Below, piece after piece: positions 18,009-28,607 of a stretch of 64,000 nt of DNA. Source of the stretch: an uncultured Schlesneria sp. Lineage in GTDB: Bacteria; Planctomycetota; Planctomycetia; Planctomycetales; Planctomycetaceae. Under the pieces are notes generated by a model that did no database searches, was not told the DNA's origin, and was given only the letters and a program-made list of their open reading frames with translations. A program made the position numbers and the translations under genes. Numbering within the stretch: position 1 is the first letter of the stretch; the number at the start of each line of letters is the position of its first letter. Location: assembly GCA_903904835.1 (NCBI GenBank), contig CAIVEI010000097.1, positions 1 to 64,000 on the forward strand, given 5' to 3'.

Positions 18009-19187
18009 TTATACGCCATGTGGCATATCGCTTTGGTCTTTTTTATGGTTTTCACTGACGACGGCAGTCGGCGGCACTCGGCCACCATTGAGTCCATCAA
18101 CGCGAGACGGAAACCACCTATCTCGGATTCGCAATGCTGGCATTTCAACGACTTTCGCCATAGTGATACCAACAACGAAGGCGCCTAACACATAAATTAT
18201 GGTTCTAACCCCGAATCCGATGCTTGGATAAAATTTCTCGACAATCCCAATTCCCCACCACTTACCAGACAAGTGCCAAAGGTAAATCGAATAGGAATAG
18301 CTTCCTAGCGTAGCTGCCATTAACACGAGTGGGCTCGAGGGAATTTTACACAGCAAAATACCACACAGAAGCGCGCCGCTACCCACATAGAAAATCGTAA
18401 AGCCCAAAGTAAAGATTACTGGAGTCGTTTCAATCGGAAGCAAAAACGCAGGCAAGAGCGTAAGAATTCCCGCGGCGATCAACCAGGCGCGCCAAGGAGT
18501 TAGGCAAACGACAAACCAATTAGTGTAGAAATGGTAAACATATGAAATCCCGACTCCCCAGAATAACGAATCAAATCTGAGATGACTCGGCGTCACGTGC
18601 GTCAAATTTGTAAACGTCGGGGAGAGATACCAGTTAAGCAGCCGCATCAATAAACAGGCAAAGGCGACAAAAACGACCAAAGCCAGGACCGGCTTAAGAG
18701 GCTCGCTAGATTTTCTGTTTAGTCTCGAAATCAACAGGAAAGATAAAGGCAACAGCAGGTAAAAATGCTCTTCGACCGCGAGCGACCAGGTGTATCCAAT
18801 CCTTCCGGGAAAATAGTTTTGGACGAAAAGTAACTCAGAAGCTAACTGTCGGTTCCAGACTTCGCGACCCTTAATGATATCCAGAGCGACGGTTATAGCT
18901 GTAAATACATAGAATGGCGGGTAGATCTTCCAGGCTCGTCTCGCGTAGAACTTGCCGACGGCGATTCTGCCATATGACTTGTACTCACGAAATAGCAGTC
19001 CGGATACGAGAAATCCGCTGAGCACGAAAAACAAGTCGACACCCACCCACCCGCCTTGCCTCAGCGTCAAGTAAGTAAGCCTCAGTGGATCGGGCCAACT
19101 TGACGGTGGATCTTCGCCGTGAGCCAAAAGTACTAACATAACTGCAATAAACCGCAATACATCTAGTCCGAGAAGTCGCTGATTCAT
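18009..19187 (-). CDS. Acyltransferase family 3 (OafA/YrhL-type)
   Basis: A 392-residue membrane O-acyltransferase with about ten hydrophobic segments that would acetylate or acylate surface sugars. The opening LLGLDVLRFIAVMLVLLAHG and GGWVGVDLFFVLSGFLVSGLLFRE are the family hallmarks, with the catalytic histidine in the first motif and the arginine pair FYARRAWKIYPP following; TWSLAVEEHFYLLLP is the third conserved block. A glycine- and charge-rich tail follows the last helix. The ATG at 19187 opens directly at the family start. It probably modifies the glycan made by the neighbouring transferases. Confidence 0.92.
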   Translation of the reverse strand: MNQRLLGLDVLRFIAVMLVLLAHGEDPPSSWPDPLRLTYLTLRQGGWVGVDLFFVLSGFLVSGLLFREYKSYGRIAVGKFYARRAWKIYPPFYVFTAITVALDIIKGREVWNRQLASELLFVQNYFPGRIGYTWSLAVEEHFYLLLPLSFLLISRLNRKSSEPLKPVLALVVFVAFACLLMRLLNWYLSPTFTNLTHVTPSHLRFDSLFWGVGISYVYHFYTNWFVVCLTPWRAWLIAAGILTLLPAFLLPIETTPVIFTLGFTIFYVGSGALLCGILLCKIPSSPLVLMAATLGSYSYSIYLWHLSGKWWGIGIVEKFYPSIGFGVRTIIYVLGAFVVGITMAKVVEMPALRIRDRWFPSRVDGLNGGRVPPTAVVSENHKKDQSDMPHGV

Positions 19188-19599
19188 CGTTTATCTCGAC
19201 TTTCCTGGAGAATGTTTGTCCAAAACGCTTCTTGGAACAAAAGTGGTTGATTGTGTTTTTATTTGCACCCATTCATCAATGCAAATGACGATTAATGTCG
19301 GGCATCGAAAGAAATTTAGCACTCGAATTCAAGAAGCACAACCGGGCAACGTTCTTCGGAGGTGAACCCTCGATTGAAGGGGGGGGGCAATAGAACAAGA
19401 CTTACAGAAAGTAAGTACTTTTTTAAGCGTTCTTCCACGCGCTGGATTGGGTGAGGGCCATCAAGGATTTCGATCACTTAATTGGAGCTTTTTTCAAAGC
19501 CGGAGAGATCGCCTGACAAACAAATAGACAACGCCAAATCGGCTTCGAACGGAATCTGGTTTCCGTTTAAGAGTTGTCATTTATTTTCGATCTCAGGCG
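19188..19599. other. Non-coding region with poly-G tract
   Basis: About 410 bases upstream of the acyltransferase and downstream of riboflavin synthase; both are minus-strand genes. It contains nine consecutive G at 19379-19387, about 190 bases before the acyltransferase start. No other signal is evident. Confidence 0.6.
19379..19387. repeat. Homopolymeric G tract (9)
   Basis: Nine G upstream of the acyltransferase gene. Length change here could alter promoter spacing if the promoter overlaps it, but no promoter was identified. Confidence 0.85.
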
Positions 19600-20208
19600 T
19601 CACGGCGCAATCGCGAGAAATTGCCTGACATATTTTCCCAGGATGTCGGTCTCGATGTTGACCATTTGGCCGATTGTTCGACACCCCAAGGTCGTCGCTG
19701 ATAGCGTGTGAGGAATGAGTGCGACAGTAAATCGCGTGCTTTCTGCGTTGACAATCGTCAGGCTGACGCCGTCGACCGATACAGATCCCTTTGGTACCAG
19801 CAATTGGGCAATCGAGGTGGGAACTTGGAACCCCATCGTTACCCACTCCCCTTCACGTTCGATCATATCGACCTTGCCAATCCCATCAACGTGCCCTTGG
19901 ACAAAATGGCCGCCGAGGCGCCCATTTGCGGGTAACGATCGTTCCAGGTTCACGAGATCGCCCGCGGCAAGCCGTCCGAGATTTGTTTTTGATAAAGTTT
20001 CTCGCCCTGCTTGAAATGCCCAAGTGTTTTCGTCGATCGATACCACTGTCAGGCAGCATCCGTTAATGGCGACACTGTCGCCGCATCGTGTTGCCGTCGA
20101 TTCGTCAGCAAGCAGGGATTCTGGTGGGGAGACGACAATCTTGATTCCGGCTGATTCGGTTTCTAATCGCAGAACACTTCCCAAGCCTTCAACCAACCCT
20201 GTGAACAT
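19600..20208 (-). CDS. ribE: Riboflavin synthase (alpha subunit)
   Basis: Dismutates two lumazine molecules to riboflavin plus pyrimidinedione. About 202 residues in two homologous lumazine-binding barrels: the first starts MFTGLVEGLGSV and contains DSVAINGCCLTV, the second contains GHFVQGHVDGIGKV and GSVSVDGVSLTIV. The ATG at 20208 gives the canonical MFTG start; two upstream candidates (20211 and 20223) only add unconserved residues. No FMN riboswitch pattern is visible upstream. It is isolated from other riboflavin genes. Confidence 0.95.
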   Translation of the reverse strand: MFTGLVEGLGSVLRLETESAGIKIVVSPPESLLADESTATRCGDSVAINGCCLTVVSIDENTWAFQAGRETLSKTNLGRLAAGDLVNLERSLPANGRLGGHFVQGHVDGIGKVDMIEREGEWVTMGFQVPTSIAQLLVPKGSVSVDGVSLTIVNAESTRFTVALIPHTLSATTLGCRTIGQMVNIETDILGKYVRQFLAIAP

Positions 20209-20397
20209 CATGAATCCCCTCAAGCGTCGTCTGGTTTGAATCTGAGTTTTGGGAATTATTCAGCGATATTGAGGGTGCAAGTAGACACCTGGTTTGTGAA
20301 GCTCGTCGATCCAAACGCGACTGGCTTGGCGCTCATCATGATCGGCGACTATCATACCCGACCCCGCACACAATTTAAGGATTGTAACCGGGGGCAC

Positions 20398-20484
20398 GGA
20401 GAGGTGACAGAGTGGCCGATTGTGCTGGACTCGAAATCCAGTGTGGTAGCAATATCACCGTGGGTTCAAATCCCACCCTCTCCG
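20398..20484 (+). tRNA. tRNA-Ser (anticodon CGA)
   Basis: An 87-base class II tRNA. Acceptor arms GGAGAGG and CCTCTCC pair perfectly with discriminator G. The anticodon stem CTGGA/TCCAG encloses CTCGAAA, giving anticodon CGA, which reads UCG (serine). The T arm is GTGGG-TTCAAAT-CCCAC, and a long variable arm lies between as expected for serine tRNA. CCA is not encoded. Confidence 0.97.
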
Positions 20485-20540
20485 CTCGTATGATGAACTT
20501 TTACATGAGCAATGCCCGCTGTGATTCACTTCATTGAGAC

Positions 20541-20562
20541 CACTTTACCTGATTGTAAAGTG
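20541..20562. terminator. Hairpin between tRNA-Ser and convergent gene
   Basis: CACTTTAC and GTAAAGTG pair as an eight-base stem with a six-base loop. An alternative stem GATTCACTT/AAGTGAATC (20523-20531 with 20558-20566) overlaps it. No T run follows, so a bidirectional terminator is only likely from position. Confidence 0.4.
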
Positions 20563-20588
20563 AATCGATCTTGCCACAGAGGCTTTGA

Positions 20589-21110
20589 TCATGGCGACGG
20601 GAGAGGTTCAGGCGCATCCGCTTCAGGAATCCCAGTGTCCTTGTCGTCACCTGTGTCTTTTGCCTCAGCACTCTCCTTTGCCTCAGTTTCCTCCGGCGCA
20701 GGCGGTATCTGTGGGATCTGCGTTGAATTGGAGTTAGGAATTTCACGGTTCGCCGGGAACGTTTCACACGCCACACATCGACGCACAACCGGAATCTGCT
20801 TCCAGCAAGGTTGATAGTAACCGAAGCTTGGGCCCCAGATCGGAGGATTTACGGGAAGGCGCTGCTGGGTATTTCTCGTACTGAGGGCGAATCCGCTTTC
20901 GTATCGGGGTGATCCGTTGGAATGAAAATAAATACTGTGCCACCAGGGCCAGCTTAACGACTGCCCAAGGCTGGATGTCGAAGAGCCGTAGTAATGGTCT
21001 TGTGCGGGTGCCGAGCGAGACGTAGGGGCCACGCTTAACAGCATCACAACAATCGCAAATTTCCTCAGTCCTGAAACCCGGTTCGTCTTGCTCGTATTGA
21101 ATATCACCAT
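20589..21110 (-). CDS. Small secreted protein of unknown function
   Basis: About 173 residues. The N terminus (MVIFNTSKTNRVSGLRKFAI) continues into a hydrophobic stretch and SRSAPAQ, which reads as a signal peptide with cleavage near APA-Q. The mature part is rich in tryptophan, tyrosine and proline with one CVAC pair and ends in an acidic alanine/glutamate/aspartate tail. I do not recognise it. The ATG at 21110 is preferred because AGGAAAGGA lies nine bases upstream; a TTG at 21137 is weaker. It is the last of three minus-strand genes starting with the export lipoprotein and may therefore act in polysaccharide export or the outer cell surface. Confidence 0.6.
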   Translation of the reverse strand: MVIFNTSKTNRVSGLRKFAIVVMLLSVAPTSRSAPAQDHYYGSSTSSLGQSLSWPWWHSIYFHSNGSPRYESGFALSTRNTQQRLPVNPPIWGPSFGYYQPCWKQIPVVRRCVACETFPANREIPNSNSTQIPQIPPAPEETEAKESAEAKDTGDDKDTGIPEADAPEPLPSP

Positions 21111-21213
21111 GAATGGAATCCTTTCCTGTAAACTCAATCATCCCGATTTGAACCGGAGGGGTCGCGTCTTTCTGTGAATGCACAATTCACCGAATTTGAT
21201 CGACCCAGCATCG

Positions 21214-21762
21214 TTATCTGTTAAACGCAGCGGTGCGTTGACCGCCAAAAAGACCTTTACCATAACCGCCACGCTTTACCGTAAAGCTGCCGGCATTGTT
21301 ATAGCCCCGTCCGTCGCCACCAAAGCCGTAGGGGCTGGCGTGTCCAGCAGTCCCGCCGCCGCCGCCAAATCTCTGCTGAAGATCGTTAAAACTCGCCCCA
21401 TGTCCAGTTGGAGCCAATCTGCCGGTCGTAATCGACTCCAGCTCTGATGGCTCTTGATTACCGCGGGGTTGATTGAGTGACTTCTCGACGTTTCTTAGTT
21501 CGTTTTGAAGGTTTTTGGCTGTTTTAGCCCCTTGCTGCTGAGGTTTGACAATATTGAAGTAATTAAGTGAATTGTCAGCCCCACCGTTCTGGCCATTATC
21601 GGTCATCGAAAGATAGGGGCTTACGGTTCGGCGTCCTCTTTGTCCTGATCCGAAGTTGTTCTTGGGCGGGGCTTGGGCAAACGCGAAATCCAGGCTTGTC
21701 ACGCTTAAGAGGCCGAATATTCCCAACAACTTTAGTATTCTTGCGCACGAAATCCGCTGCAT
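21214..21762 (-). CDS. Small secreted glycine-rich protein
   Basis: About 182 residues. A signal peptide is visible (MQRISCARILKLLGIFGLL, cleavage near AFA-QA). The mature chain is polar, with glycine-rich stretches in its last third (RFGGGGGTAGHASPYGFGGD) and no known domain. The ATG at 21762 has GGGGTGA upstream and starts directly at the signal peptide; a longer frame to 21810 is unlikely. It follows the Wza-type lipoprotein gene in the same direction by about 120 bases. No function can be assigned. Confidence 0.6.
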   Translation of the reverse strand: MQRISCARILKLLGIFGLLSVTSLDFAFAQAPPKNNFGSGQRGRRTVSPYLSMTDNGQNGGADNSLNYFNIVKPQQQGAKTAKNLQNELRNVEKSLNQPRGNQEPSELESITTGRLAPTGHGASFNDLQQRFGGGGGTAGHASPYGFGGDGRGYNNAGSFTVKRGGYGKGLFGGQRTAAFNR

Positions 21763-21885
21763 GGTTTCACCCCAATTGCTGTTTTCCGAGGGAATCAACA
21801 TTCGATCCATTGTACTTCACTTTTCTCGCCGATGTCAGATATTGATTTCCAGGCGAATTGACGCAGCAGATCTCGTCGAAGCAAA

Positions 21886-23022
21886 TCAGGCCACCCCTCC
21901 GCCACCACCGGTGCTCTTGATCGGGTAAATCCCCAACGAGTTGCGAACGACGTTGAAGCCGAGGATCGCGGTACCAAACAGGCGCTCAACTGGAGCAACA
22001 ATCTTTTCGATCTTGTTGTTCAAGGCAACCAGAGCATCAGCCTGGATGTAAATTCGGTCACCCGGTAAAAGTTGATAGTTTGTCGAAGTTTGGCCTAAAG
22101 CAGTGATGTCCTCCCACTCGACTTCTAAAATCTGCGCGGTACACGCGTCTGAAGGGGCTGGGCGGGCGATCCAGATACGCTTTGACGACACTTCTGAAAG
22201 CCCGTTGATTTGCGAGATCGCATCCAGCACGGTCTCGTTACCCGTAATTGGAAGTCGAACAACCTGCTCGCCAAACCCACCACCGTCGCTGATGATGTAA
22301 AAGTTCTTGCTGTTATAGGTGCCAACATCTACGGAAACCTTCGGGTCTTGAATTCCATTGGCTGCAAGGTGTTGGGTCACTGCGGCTCGAACTTCGGCAA
22401 GCGTCATGCCAGCGACGTAAACGTCACCATATACGCCAAGTGAAACCCGCCCATCCTGGCGCACTAAGTGTTCTCCGCTAACAGGTTGAGGTGATTCAAG
22501 GTCTTCAAGCTCGACAGAAAGCTCTGGGTTCGCGAGTCCCAGCTTCTTCGTAAGATGCTTTCGAATAGCGGCTTCAGCCTCAGCCGGGGTCAGGTTTGCA
22601 ACGTAGACTTTTCCGTACGACGGTCCAAAGTCCAGCTCGCCGCTGGTTTCAATTCGGTAGCTTCCAGCAAGAATTTTGAACCCCATCTCAATTGATAATT
22701 CAGCGTCAAATTGTGCCTGATTCGTAGTTGAATCAGCCTCAAGGTCGAGAGGCAGTCCATTTTTTAGTTTGACTTGTAAGCGATCGCCGGGAATCAGTTT
22801 CCACTCAGGTGTTCGCAAGGTATGGGCCGCCTGAATCACCAGGACATCAGGGGGTTCGACGACATAGTCTGGAAGATTAACTTTATCGAGCTCCCTTGGG
22901 ACGGACGCCCCTTGAAGCTGCAGAAGGCGTTGCTGAGGTGATGCTGCGCAGCCAATCACAAATATTTGGCACAATAGGGCGATGCAAGCGATAGGTGATC
23001 GTCCGCGAAGTCCAAATAACAT
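21886..23022 (-). CDS. Wza-type polysaccharide export lipoprotein
   Basis: A 378-residue outer-membrane polysaccharide export protein. The N terminus is a lipoprotein signal with lipobox VIGC (cysteine near residue 25). The Poly_export domain (GDRLQVKLKNG...GSYRIETSGELDFGPSYG, with a TPAEAEAAIRKHL repeat) is followed by an SLBB-type domain that contains VRQDGRVSLGVYGDVYVAGM and LLPGDRIYIQ. The start ATG has GAGGAGGAAC eight bases upstream, one of the strongest ribosome sites in the window. It lies opposite the WbaP gene across a 1.4 kb gap, so the export channel and the assembly operon are probably controlled together. Confidence 0.93.
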   Translation of the reverse strand: MLFGLRGRSPIACIALLCQIFVIGCAASPQQRLLQLQGASVPRELDKVNLPDYVVEPPDVLVIQAAHTLRTPEWKLIPGDRLQVKLKNGLPLDLEADSTTNQAQFDAELSIEMGFKILAGSYRIETSGELDFGPSYGKVYVANLTPAEAEAAIRKHLTKKLGLANPELSVELEDLESPQPVSGEHLVRQDGRVSLGVYGDVYVAGMTLAEVRAAVTQHLAANGIQDPKVSVDVGTYNSKNFYIISDGGGFGEQVVRLPITGNETVLDAISQINGLSEVSSKRIWIARPAPSDACTAQILEVEWEDITALGQTSTNYQLLPGDRIYIQADALVALNNKIEKIVAPVERLFGTAILGFNVVRNSLGIYPIKSTGGGGGVA

Positions 23023-24417
23023 GGACAGTTCCTCCTCAAGTTGCGCTAGATTGCAGCATTTCGTCAATACGGTTGGGTTTAGGCCAAGTTCAGATGCCAA
23101 CACAACCCTTAGTTCCCTCAACTTCTATCGTATCATTAGAGTCTGCCTCGTCAGACATTTGAGAAAAACAGACAAACTCAACCCATATTGCCTATTCTTA
23201 CGTTGATTGTTCATCTTCTATTGATGGCTACGGCGGATTGCAAGTGGCCATAAGCGTAGGATTGCCTTTTTTACATTGACAGAACGAGAGATCGAGATTT
23301 TTTTAAACCAGCGGTTGCGGCACGTCGTTTGCAGATCTTGACATGTGGCAAAGAGTTCGATGCGTGGTCGGTAAAAAAGGGTGTAAGACCAGAAGTTCTG
23401 GTGGCTATTTCGCGTTTTTGTAAGCTCGATTTGGTTTCTGGCGTTTTTGTTTTAGTTGTTTCGCCTGTGTCGTTTTTGACGCCTGCCGTCGCTTAGAGGT
23501 GGGGAGTGGAGGAGAAATTCCGACAAGTTATTTAGGATTCTGCTGTAAATTGCCCCTGAGCTCACTGGATTCGTTTTGAGATTTGAAGGCTTCGTTTGTT
23601 TTGGTTATCGCTGATGCTGTGTGACGAGTTTACCGGCTAGCTTTCAGTGATGGACATTTGAGTCCAGGCTATTCTGTGCGTATTTGGTCAAAAAAGTGAT
23701 CTTTTGCTCTAATTCCTGTTTCCGAAATTCTTATTGTGTCGAACACGTGTCTCTTCAGTGAATTGCAGTGTTGCGATATGACTCTTCTCTGTTGATAATT
23801 CGAGTGACGTCAGGCCGTCGGAGGGTTGAAGTGTTCGTGTGAGTGTGCGATCTTGAATTATTTGTTAAGGTAGGAAGGACTGGTTGCCGGGCCACCTTTG
23901 TGGTGTTAGAGTCCCTGCTGGAATCGTCTTTCGGGGCAGCAAATTAAAGATGCTGGATGAATTGTGTGGCGAGTCTAGGATGAGATTGGGGCTCATGGCT
24001 GTCTTTGCCGTGTTTTCGCAATCTTCGGAATGAGTCTGTTGAATCAGGCAAAGTGAAAATGCCTTCTAGGTTCGAAACGTCATATACTCTTAGGTTTCAG
24101 GTGAGGGTTTAGGGCAATGTGAGGCAGTCTTCAGTCGAAAAAGAAAGGTCGTTGTCGCTGTTGTCGAGTTCAGCGGTGGATGCGCGTCTGTGCCAGAGAA
24201 TTCCGGTTTATGCAAATCACAATAGATTACGGTTTCTTGCGTATTGTGCCGTGCAATGGAGTTGGTAAGGTGTTTGGCGTAATCCAATCTTACTGGGGTT
24301 TTCGGTTGTTTTTGTTGAAGTAGAGTTTGTGGTTCTTGGCCAGCTCCGCTCGCTCTTGTCGGTTTTGCGGTGCATTGAAAAAGATCTCGTATTTGGCCGC
24401 CAACGTTGTTTTCGATC
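23023..24417. other. Long non-coding region between divergent export and assembly genes
   Basis: About 1.4 kb with no credible gene. The plus strand is noticeably rich in G and T over 23200-24400. An ACACGTGT palindrome lies at 23743-23750, inside TCGAACACGTGTC which recurs exactly at 44279-44291. No perfect sigma-54 or clear sigma-70 promoter was found. It could hold a long leader RNA, which would need transcription data to test. Confidence 0.6.
23743..23750. promoter_or_regulatory. ACACGTGT palindrome, site 1
   Basis: Eight-base perfect palindrome in the gap before wbaP. Its flanks match those of site 2 (44283-44290) over 13 bases, TCGAACACGTGTC. It may be a binding site for a dimeric regulator. 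Confidence 0.4.
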
Positions 24418-26079
24418 ATGGATACTGTGATGCAAATGGTGAATCCTTCTCCGGCTTTTGCTGATACTCCCCATGTTCCCAGTCTTTTTACTTCAGGTGA
24501 AGCGGGGGATGGCGTTCGTCCATACATTCGTCTTGATCGAGTGGATCGAACTCATGCTCGGTCGCTGGTCAGCTCCGTTCGTGTCAGTCCCGCTGCCGCA
24601 AGGGCATCGAGGATTCTTGCTGGGCGGTCTTTGATACAGTGTTTCGTCACTTCTCTTCCCTTGATTGTCGCCGATTTCGTAACACTCTGGGTCTTGCTGT
24701 TCTTGACAACGTCGGTCATTGAACGTGTGTTCGCGCTTTCTACCAGTCTTGTTACTCATGAAACGGCCCTCGTTGCGTCATTCTTGCTGTTTCCGATTGC
24801 GCAATTAGCTGGGCTGTACCCGGCAATTGGAACAAGCGCAGCCGTTGAGTTTCGGCAGCTCGTTCGAGCGGCAACAACGTCACTCTGTATCTTCGCCGGG
24901 ATTGGGATAGTTCACGAGCCAGCTCATTGGCCATACTTTGTTGGTTCGATGTTGGCGACAATGGTGCTGGTTTTGCCTCTTTTGCCCACATCGCGATTCG
25001 TCGCACGCGCGATGTCAAGAAGATGTCGCTGGTGGGGTGCTCCTGTTTTGATCTATGCCGATTCAGCAGTTGTTGGCGGCCAAATGTTTAAAAGATTGAA
25101 GTCGTCGGAGGACCGTGGCTTACGACCAGTCGCCGTCCTGCTCGATACAGATAAGTACTGGGAGGCGGAGAGCGAGCTTGAAAGCAAAGGGATTCCGTGT
25201 TTGCCTGTCGAGGACATTCTTGGCTGCGCGTTAAACGCAAAGGCAACGTGGGTACTTGTTGCAAAACCGAAGGTTGCGGCCGCAGATGAAGCCTGGAACG
25301 ATGACGACGAAGTTGATTCGGTTCTTCACGCAATTCCTAACCGCGTTCTATTGTCCTCAATGGGAGGGTTTGATTGCGGGATGTGGGATCAGACCCATAC
25401 GATTGGTTCGTCCTGTGGTCTTCTTCTGGCGAATTCGCGCCACTGCTATTCGACGCTTTTCGTGAAGCGATTTATCGACTTTACGGTGGCTTCGCTGATT
25501 TGCCTGTTTGCATCACCGTTGCTGATCGGAATCGCAATCGCAATCCGGTTAAGTTCTCCAGGTCCAATTCTGTTCGGGCAGAGGCGGATTGGCTATGGCG
25601 GGATTGGGTTCACGGCGTGGAAGTTTCGGTCGATGGTACCTGATGCGGAAAAAGTTCTTCAGGCATGCCTGGAAAGCAATGAGGCGTACAAGCGCGAGTG
25701 GGAGCAAACACATAAGCTGAAAAACGATCCGAGGGTGACTTGGATTGGCAGGTTTCTACGAACAACAAGTTTTGATGAATTGCCGCAGCTTTGGAACATT
25801 CTCTGCGGGGAAATGAGTCTTGTTGGTCCACGGCCGATTGTTGACTCGCCGAATTACGATGAGTCTTATATTCGTGACTATCCGCGTGAGTTTACAGCCT
25901 ACACGTCGGTTCGCCCTGGATTGACCGGAATGTGGCAAGTCACATGCCGAAATAGCGGCGTTTATGAAATGCGGATCTATTGGGATATGTACTATATCCG
26001 AAACTGGTCGCTATGGCTCGATCTATACATCATTCTTCGGACGGTTCGCACAGTCCTGCTTCGTGAGGGGTCAGCTTGA
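24418..26079 (+). CDS. wbaP: Undecaprenyl-phosphate sugar phosphotransferase (WbaP-type)
   Basis: Starts glycan assembly by moving a hexose-1-phosphate from a UDP-sugar to undecaprenyl phosphate. About 553 residues. Four or five N-terminal hydrophobic helices are followed by a central Rossmann-like region and the C-terminal catalytic domain: [20 protein letters not shown] membrane segment, [39 protein letters not shown] and MSLVGPRPI are the bacterial sugar transferase signatures. The ATG at 24418 is taken in preference to a TTG at 24406; no Shine-Dalgarno is seen. It is the first plus-strand gene of the locus. Confidence 0.93.
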   Translation: MDTVMQMVNPSPAFADTPHVPSLFTSGEAGDGVRPYIRLDRVDRTHARSLVSSVRVSPAAARASRILAGRSLIQCFVTSLPLIVADFVTLWVLLFLTTSVIERVFALSTSLVTHETALVASFLLFPIAQLAGLYPAIGTSAAVEFRQLVRAATTSLCIFAGIGIVHEPAHWPYFVGSMLATMVLVLPLLPTSRFVARAMSRRCRWWGAPVLIYADSAVVGGQMFKRLKSSEDRGLRPVAVLLDTDKYWEAESELESKGIPCLPVEDILGCALNAKATWVLVAKPKVAAADEAWNDDDEVDSVLHAIPNRVLLSSMGGFDCGMWDQTHTIGSSCGLLLANSRHCYSTLFVKRFIDFTVASLICLFASPLLIGIAIAIRLSSPGPILFGQRRIGYGGIGFTAWKFRSMVPDAEKVLQACLESNEAYKREWEQTHKLKNDPRVTWIGRFLRTTSFDELPQLWNILCGEMSLVGPRPIVDSPNYDESYIRDYPREFTAYTSVRPGLTGMWQVTCRNSGVYEMRIYWDMYYIRNWSLWLDLYIILRTVRTVLLREGSA

Positions 26080-26294
26080 ATTTTGTGACCCTTCGAGTGC
26101 GCTTTCTTAACGTCATGGCTTGGTTGCCTGTGAGCAGTTTTATCGACTGCAGGTGCTTCGGGAAGTGATCCCTTGAGGCGGCACGGGTTGCAATAAACCA
26201 AATCGTAGGTCATACTAAAAATCATGGAAGTTCGAGCTGAGGGTGTCACCCAAAGGGACGGAGTCCGCGCCGAAAGTGGTGACAACGGTCTTAA

Positions 26295-27380
<1,086 letters not shown>

Positions 27381-27419
27381 ACCAAGTTGTGATTTTCAGC
27401 CATAATAGCGGAGTGGAAT

Positions 27420-28370
27420 GTGGGCTCGTTGGACATTGCCAATCATCGCGTTTGCGTCACGGGGGGAGCCGGTTTTCTCGGCCGGGTGGTCTGCGAGAAA
27501 CTGCATGAGGCTGGTCTTCCTCGTGATCAGATTTTCGTTCCTCGAAAGAAGGAGTTTGATCTCACGAGAGAAGCGGATGTTCGCCGAATGTACGACATCG
27601 CCCAGCCCACGATTGTCGTTCATCTGGCAGCCGAAGTGGGTGGAATTGGTGCTAACCGTGAACATCCAGGGCGATTTTTCTTCGCCAATATGGCCATGGG
27701 TTTGCATCTTATTGAAAATGCTCGTGAACGCAGACTTACGAAATTCGTGCAAGTTGGAACCGTCTGCGCCTACCCCAAATTTACTCCGGTTCCCTTTAAA
27801 GAAGAAGATATCTGGAACGGGTATCCAGAAGAAACGAACGCCCCCTATGGCGTTGCCAAGAAGTCACTTTTTGTCATGCTCGATGCCTATCGGCAAGAGT
27901 ACGGATTGGATAGCGCCGTTGTTGTGCCCGTCAACCTTTACGGCCCCGGTGATAACTTCGACCCCAAGAGCAGTCATGTGATTCCAGCCCTTGTTCGAAA
28001 AGTTCAAGAAGCGGCGCGGCGCGGCGATGACCATATTGTTTGCTGGGGAACGGGGAACGCGTCGCGAGAGTTTCTCTATGTTGATGATGCCGCCGCTGGA
28101 ATTGTTGCAGCGACGTTGAAAATGCAATCACCCGAGCCGATCAATCTCGGGAGCGGAAACGAAATTGCGATTCGAGACTTGGTTCAATTAATTGCAAAAC
28201 TGAGCGGATTTACTGGAAAAATTGAATGGGACTCGACCAAGCCTGATGGGCAGCCTCGTCGCTGTTTGGATATCACGCGCGCCCAGCAATTGCTCGGTTG
28301 GAATCCGACGGTTCCGCTGGAACAAGGATTACGTCAGACGATCGACTGGTGGAAAGAGTCGAGTAATTAA
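27420..28370 (+). CDS. fcl: GDP-L-fucose synthase
   Basis: Epimerases and reduces GDP-4-keto-6-deoxymannose to GDP-L-fucose with NADPH. 316 residues. [16 protein letters not shown] forms the nucleotide loop, [17 protein letters not shown] is a highly specific family block, and [18 protein letters not shown] contains the catalytic serine/cysteine region followed by YGVAKK with the YxxxK pair. [20 protein letters not shown] is another hallmark. The start is a GTG at 27420 with GGAG six bases upstream. It follows gmd and completes the pathway. Confidence 0.96.
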   Translation: MGSLDIANHRVCVTGGAGFLGRVVCEKLHEAGLPRDQIFVPRKKEFDLTREADVRRMYDIAQPTIVVHLAAEVGGIGANREHPGRFFFANMAMGLHLIENARERRLTKFVQVGTVCAYPKFTPVPFKEEDIWNGYPEETNAPYGVAKKSLFVMLDAYRQEYGLDSAVVVPVNLYGPGDNFDPKSSHVIPALVRKVQEAARRGDDHIVCWGTGNASREFLYVDDAAAGIVAATLKMQSPEPINLGSGNEIAIRDLVQLIAKLSGFTGKIEWDSTKPDGQPRRCLDITRAQQLLGWNPTVPLEQGLRQTIDWWKESSN

Positions 28371-28430
28371 CACTTTCGTAACAACTGGCTCGACTGTGCT
28401 ACTGTTGGCGTGCGGAACCGGGGGGCACAA

Positions 28431-28460
28431 TTGTTAGTACATTTTTATCGTAATTAAAAT
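28431..28460 (+). promoter_or_regulatory. Possible sigma-70-type promoter before the flippase gene
   Basis: TTGTTA at 28431-28436 and TAAAAT at 28455-28460 are separated by 18 bases in an AT-rich gap, about 150 bases before the flippase start. Only the match to the consensus supports it. Confidence 0.3.
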
Positions 28461-28607
28461 GCGACATTTTGAGCTGTTAATTATGATTGCTCGCAAATCG
28501 TCAATAACTGTTTAACGTTTAAAAATACGATTTGATTAGGGTTCGGCTCGCGATAAATTGATATTGCCACGGTATCACCGAAACACCACCCAAACAGAAG
28601 TTTGTGA

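Noticed and set aside
20224-20397. FMN riboswitch upstream of riboflavin synthase
   Set aside because: No conserved RFN-element sequence blocks are present in the upstream region.
20398-20484. tRNA-Ser as an attachment site for a genomic island
   Set aside because: I found no integrase gene and no repeated copy of the tRNA 3' end in the window.
24090-24527. Minus-strand 145-residue open frame opposite the wbaP start
   Set aside because: It overlaps the start of wbaP, has no domain features, and reads as shadow of the G/T-rich plus strand.
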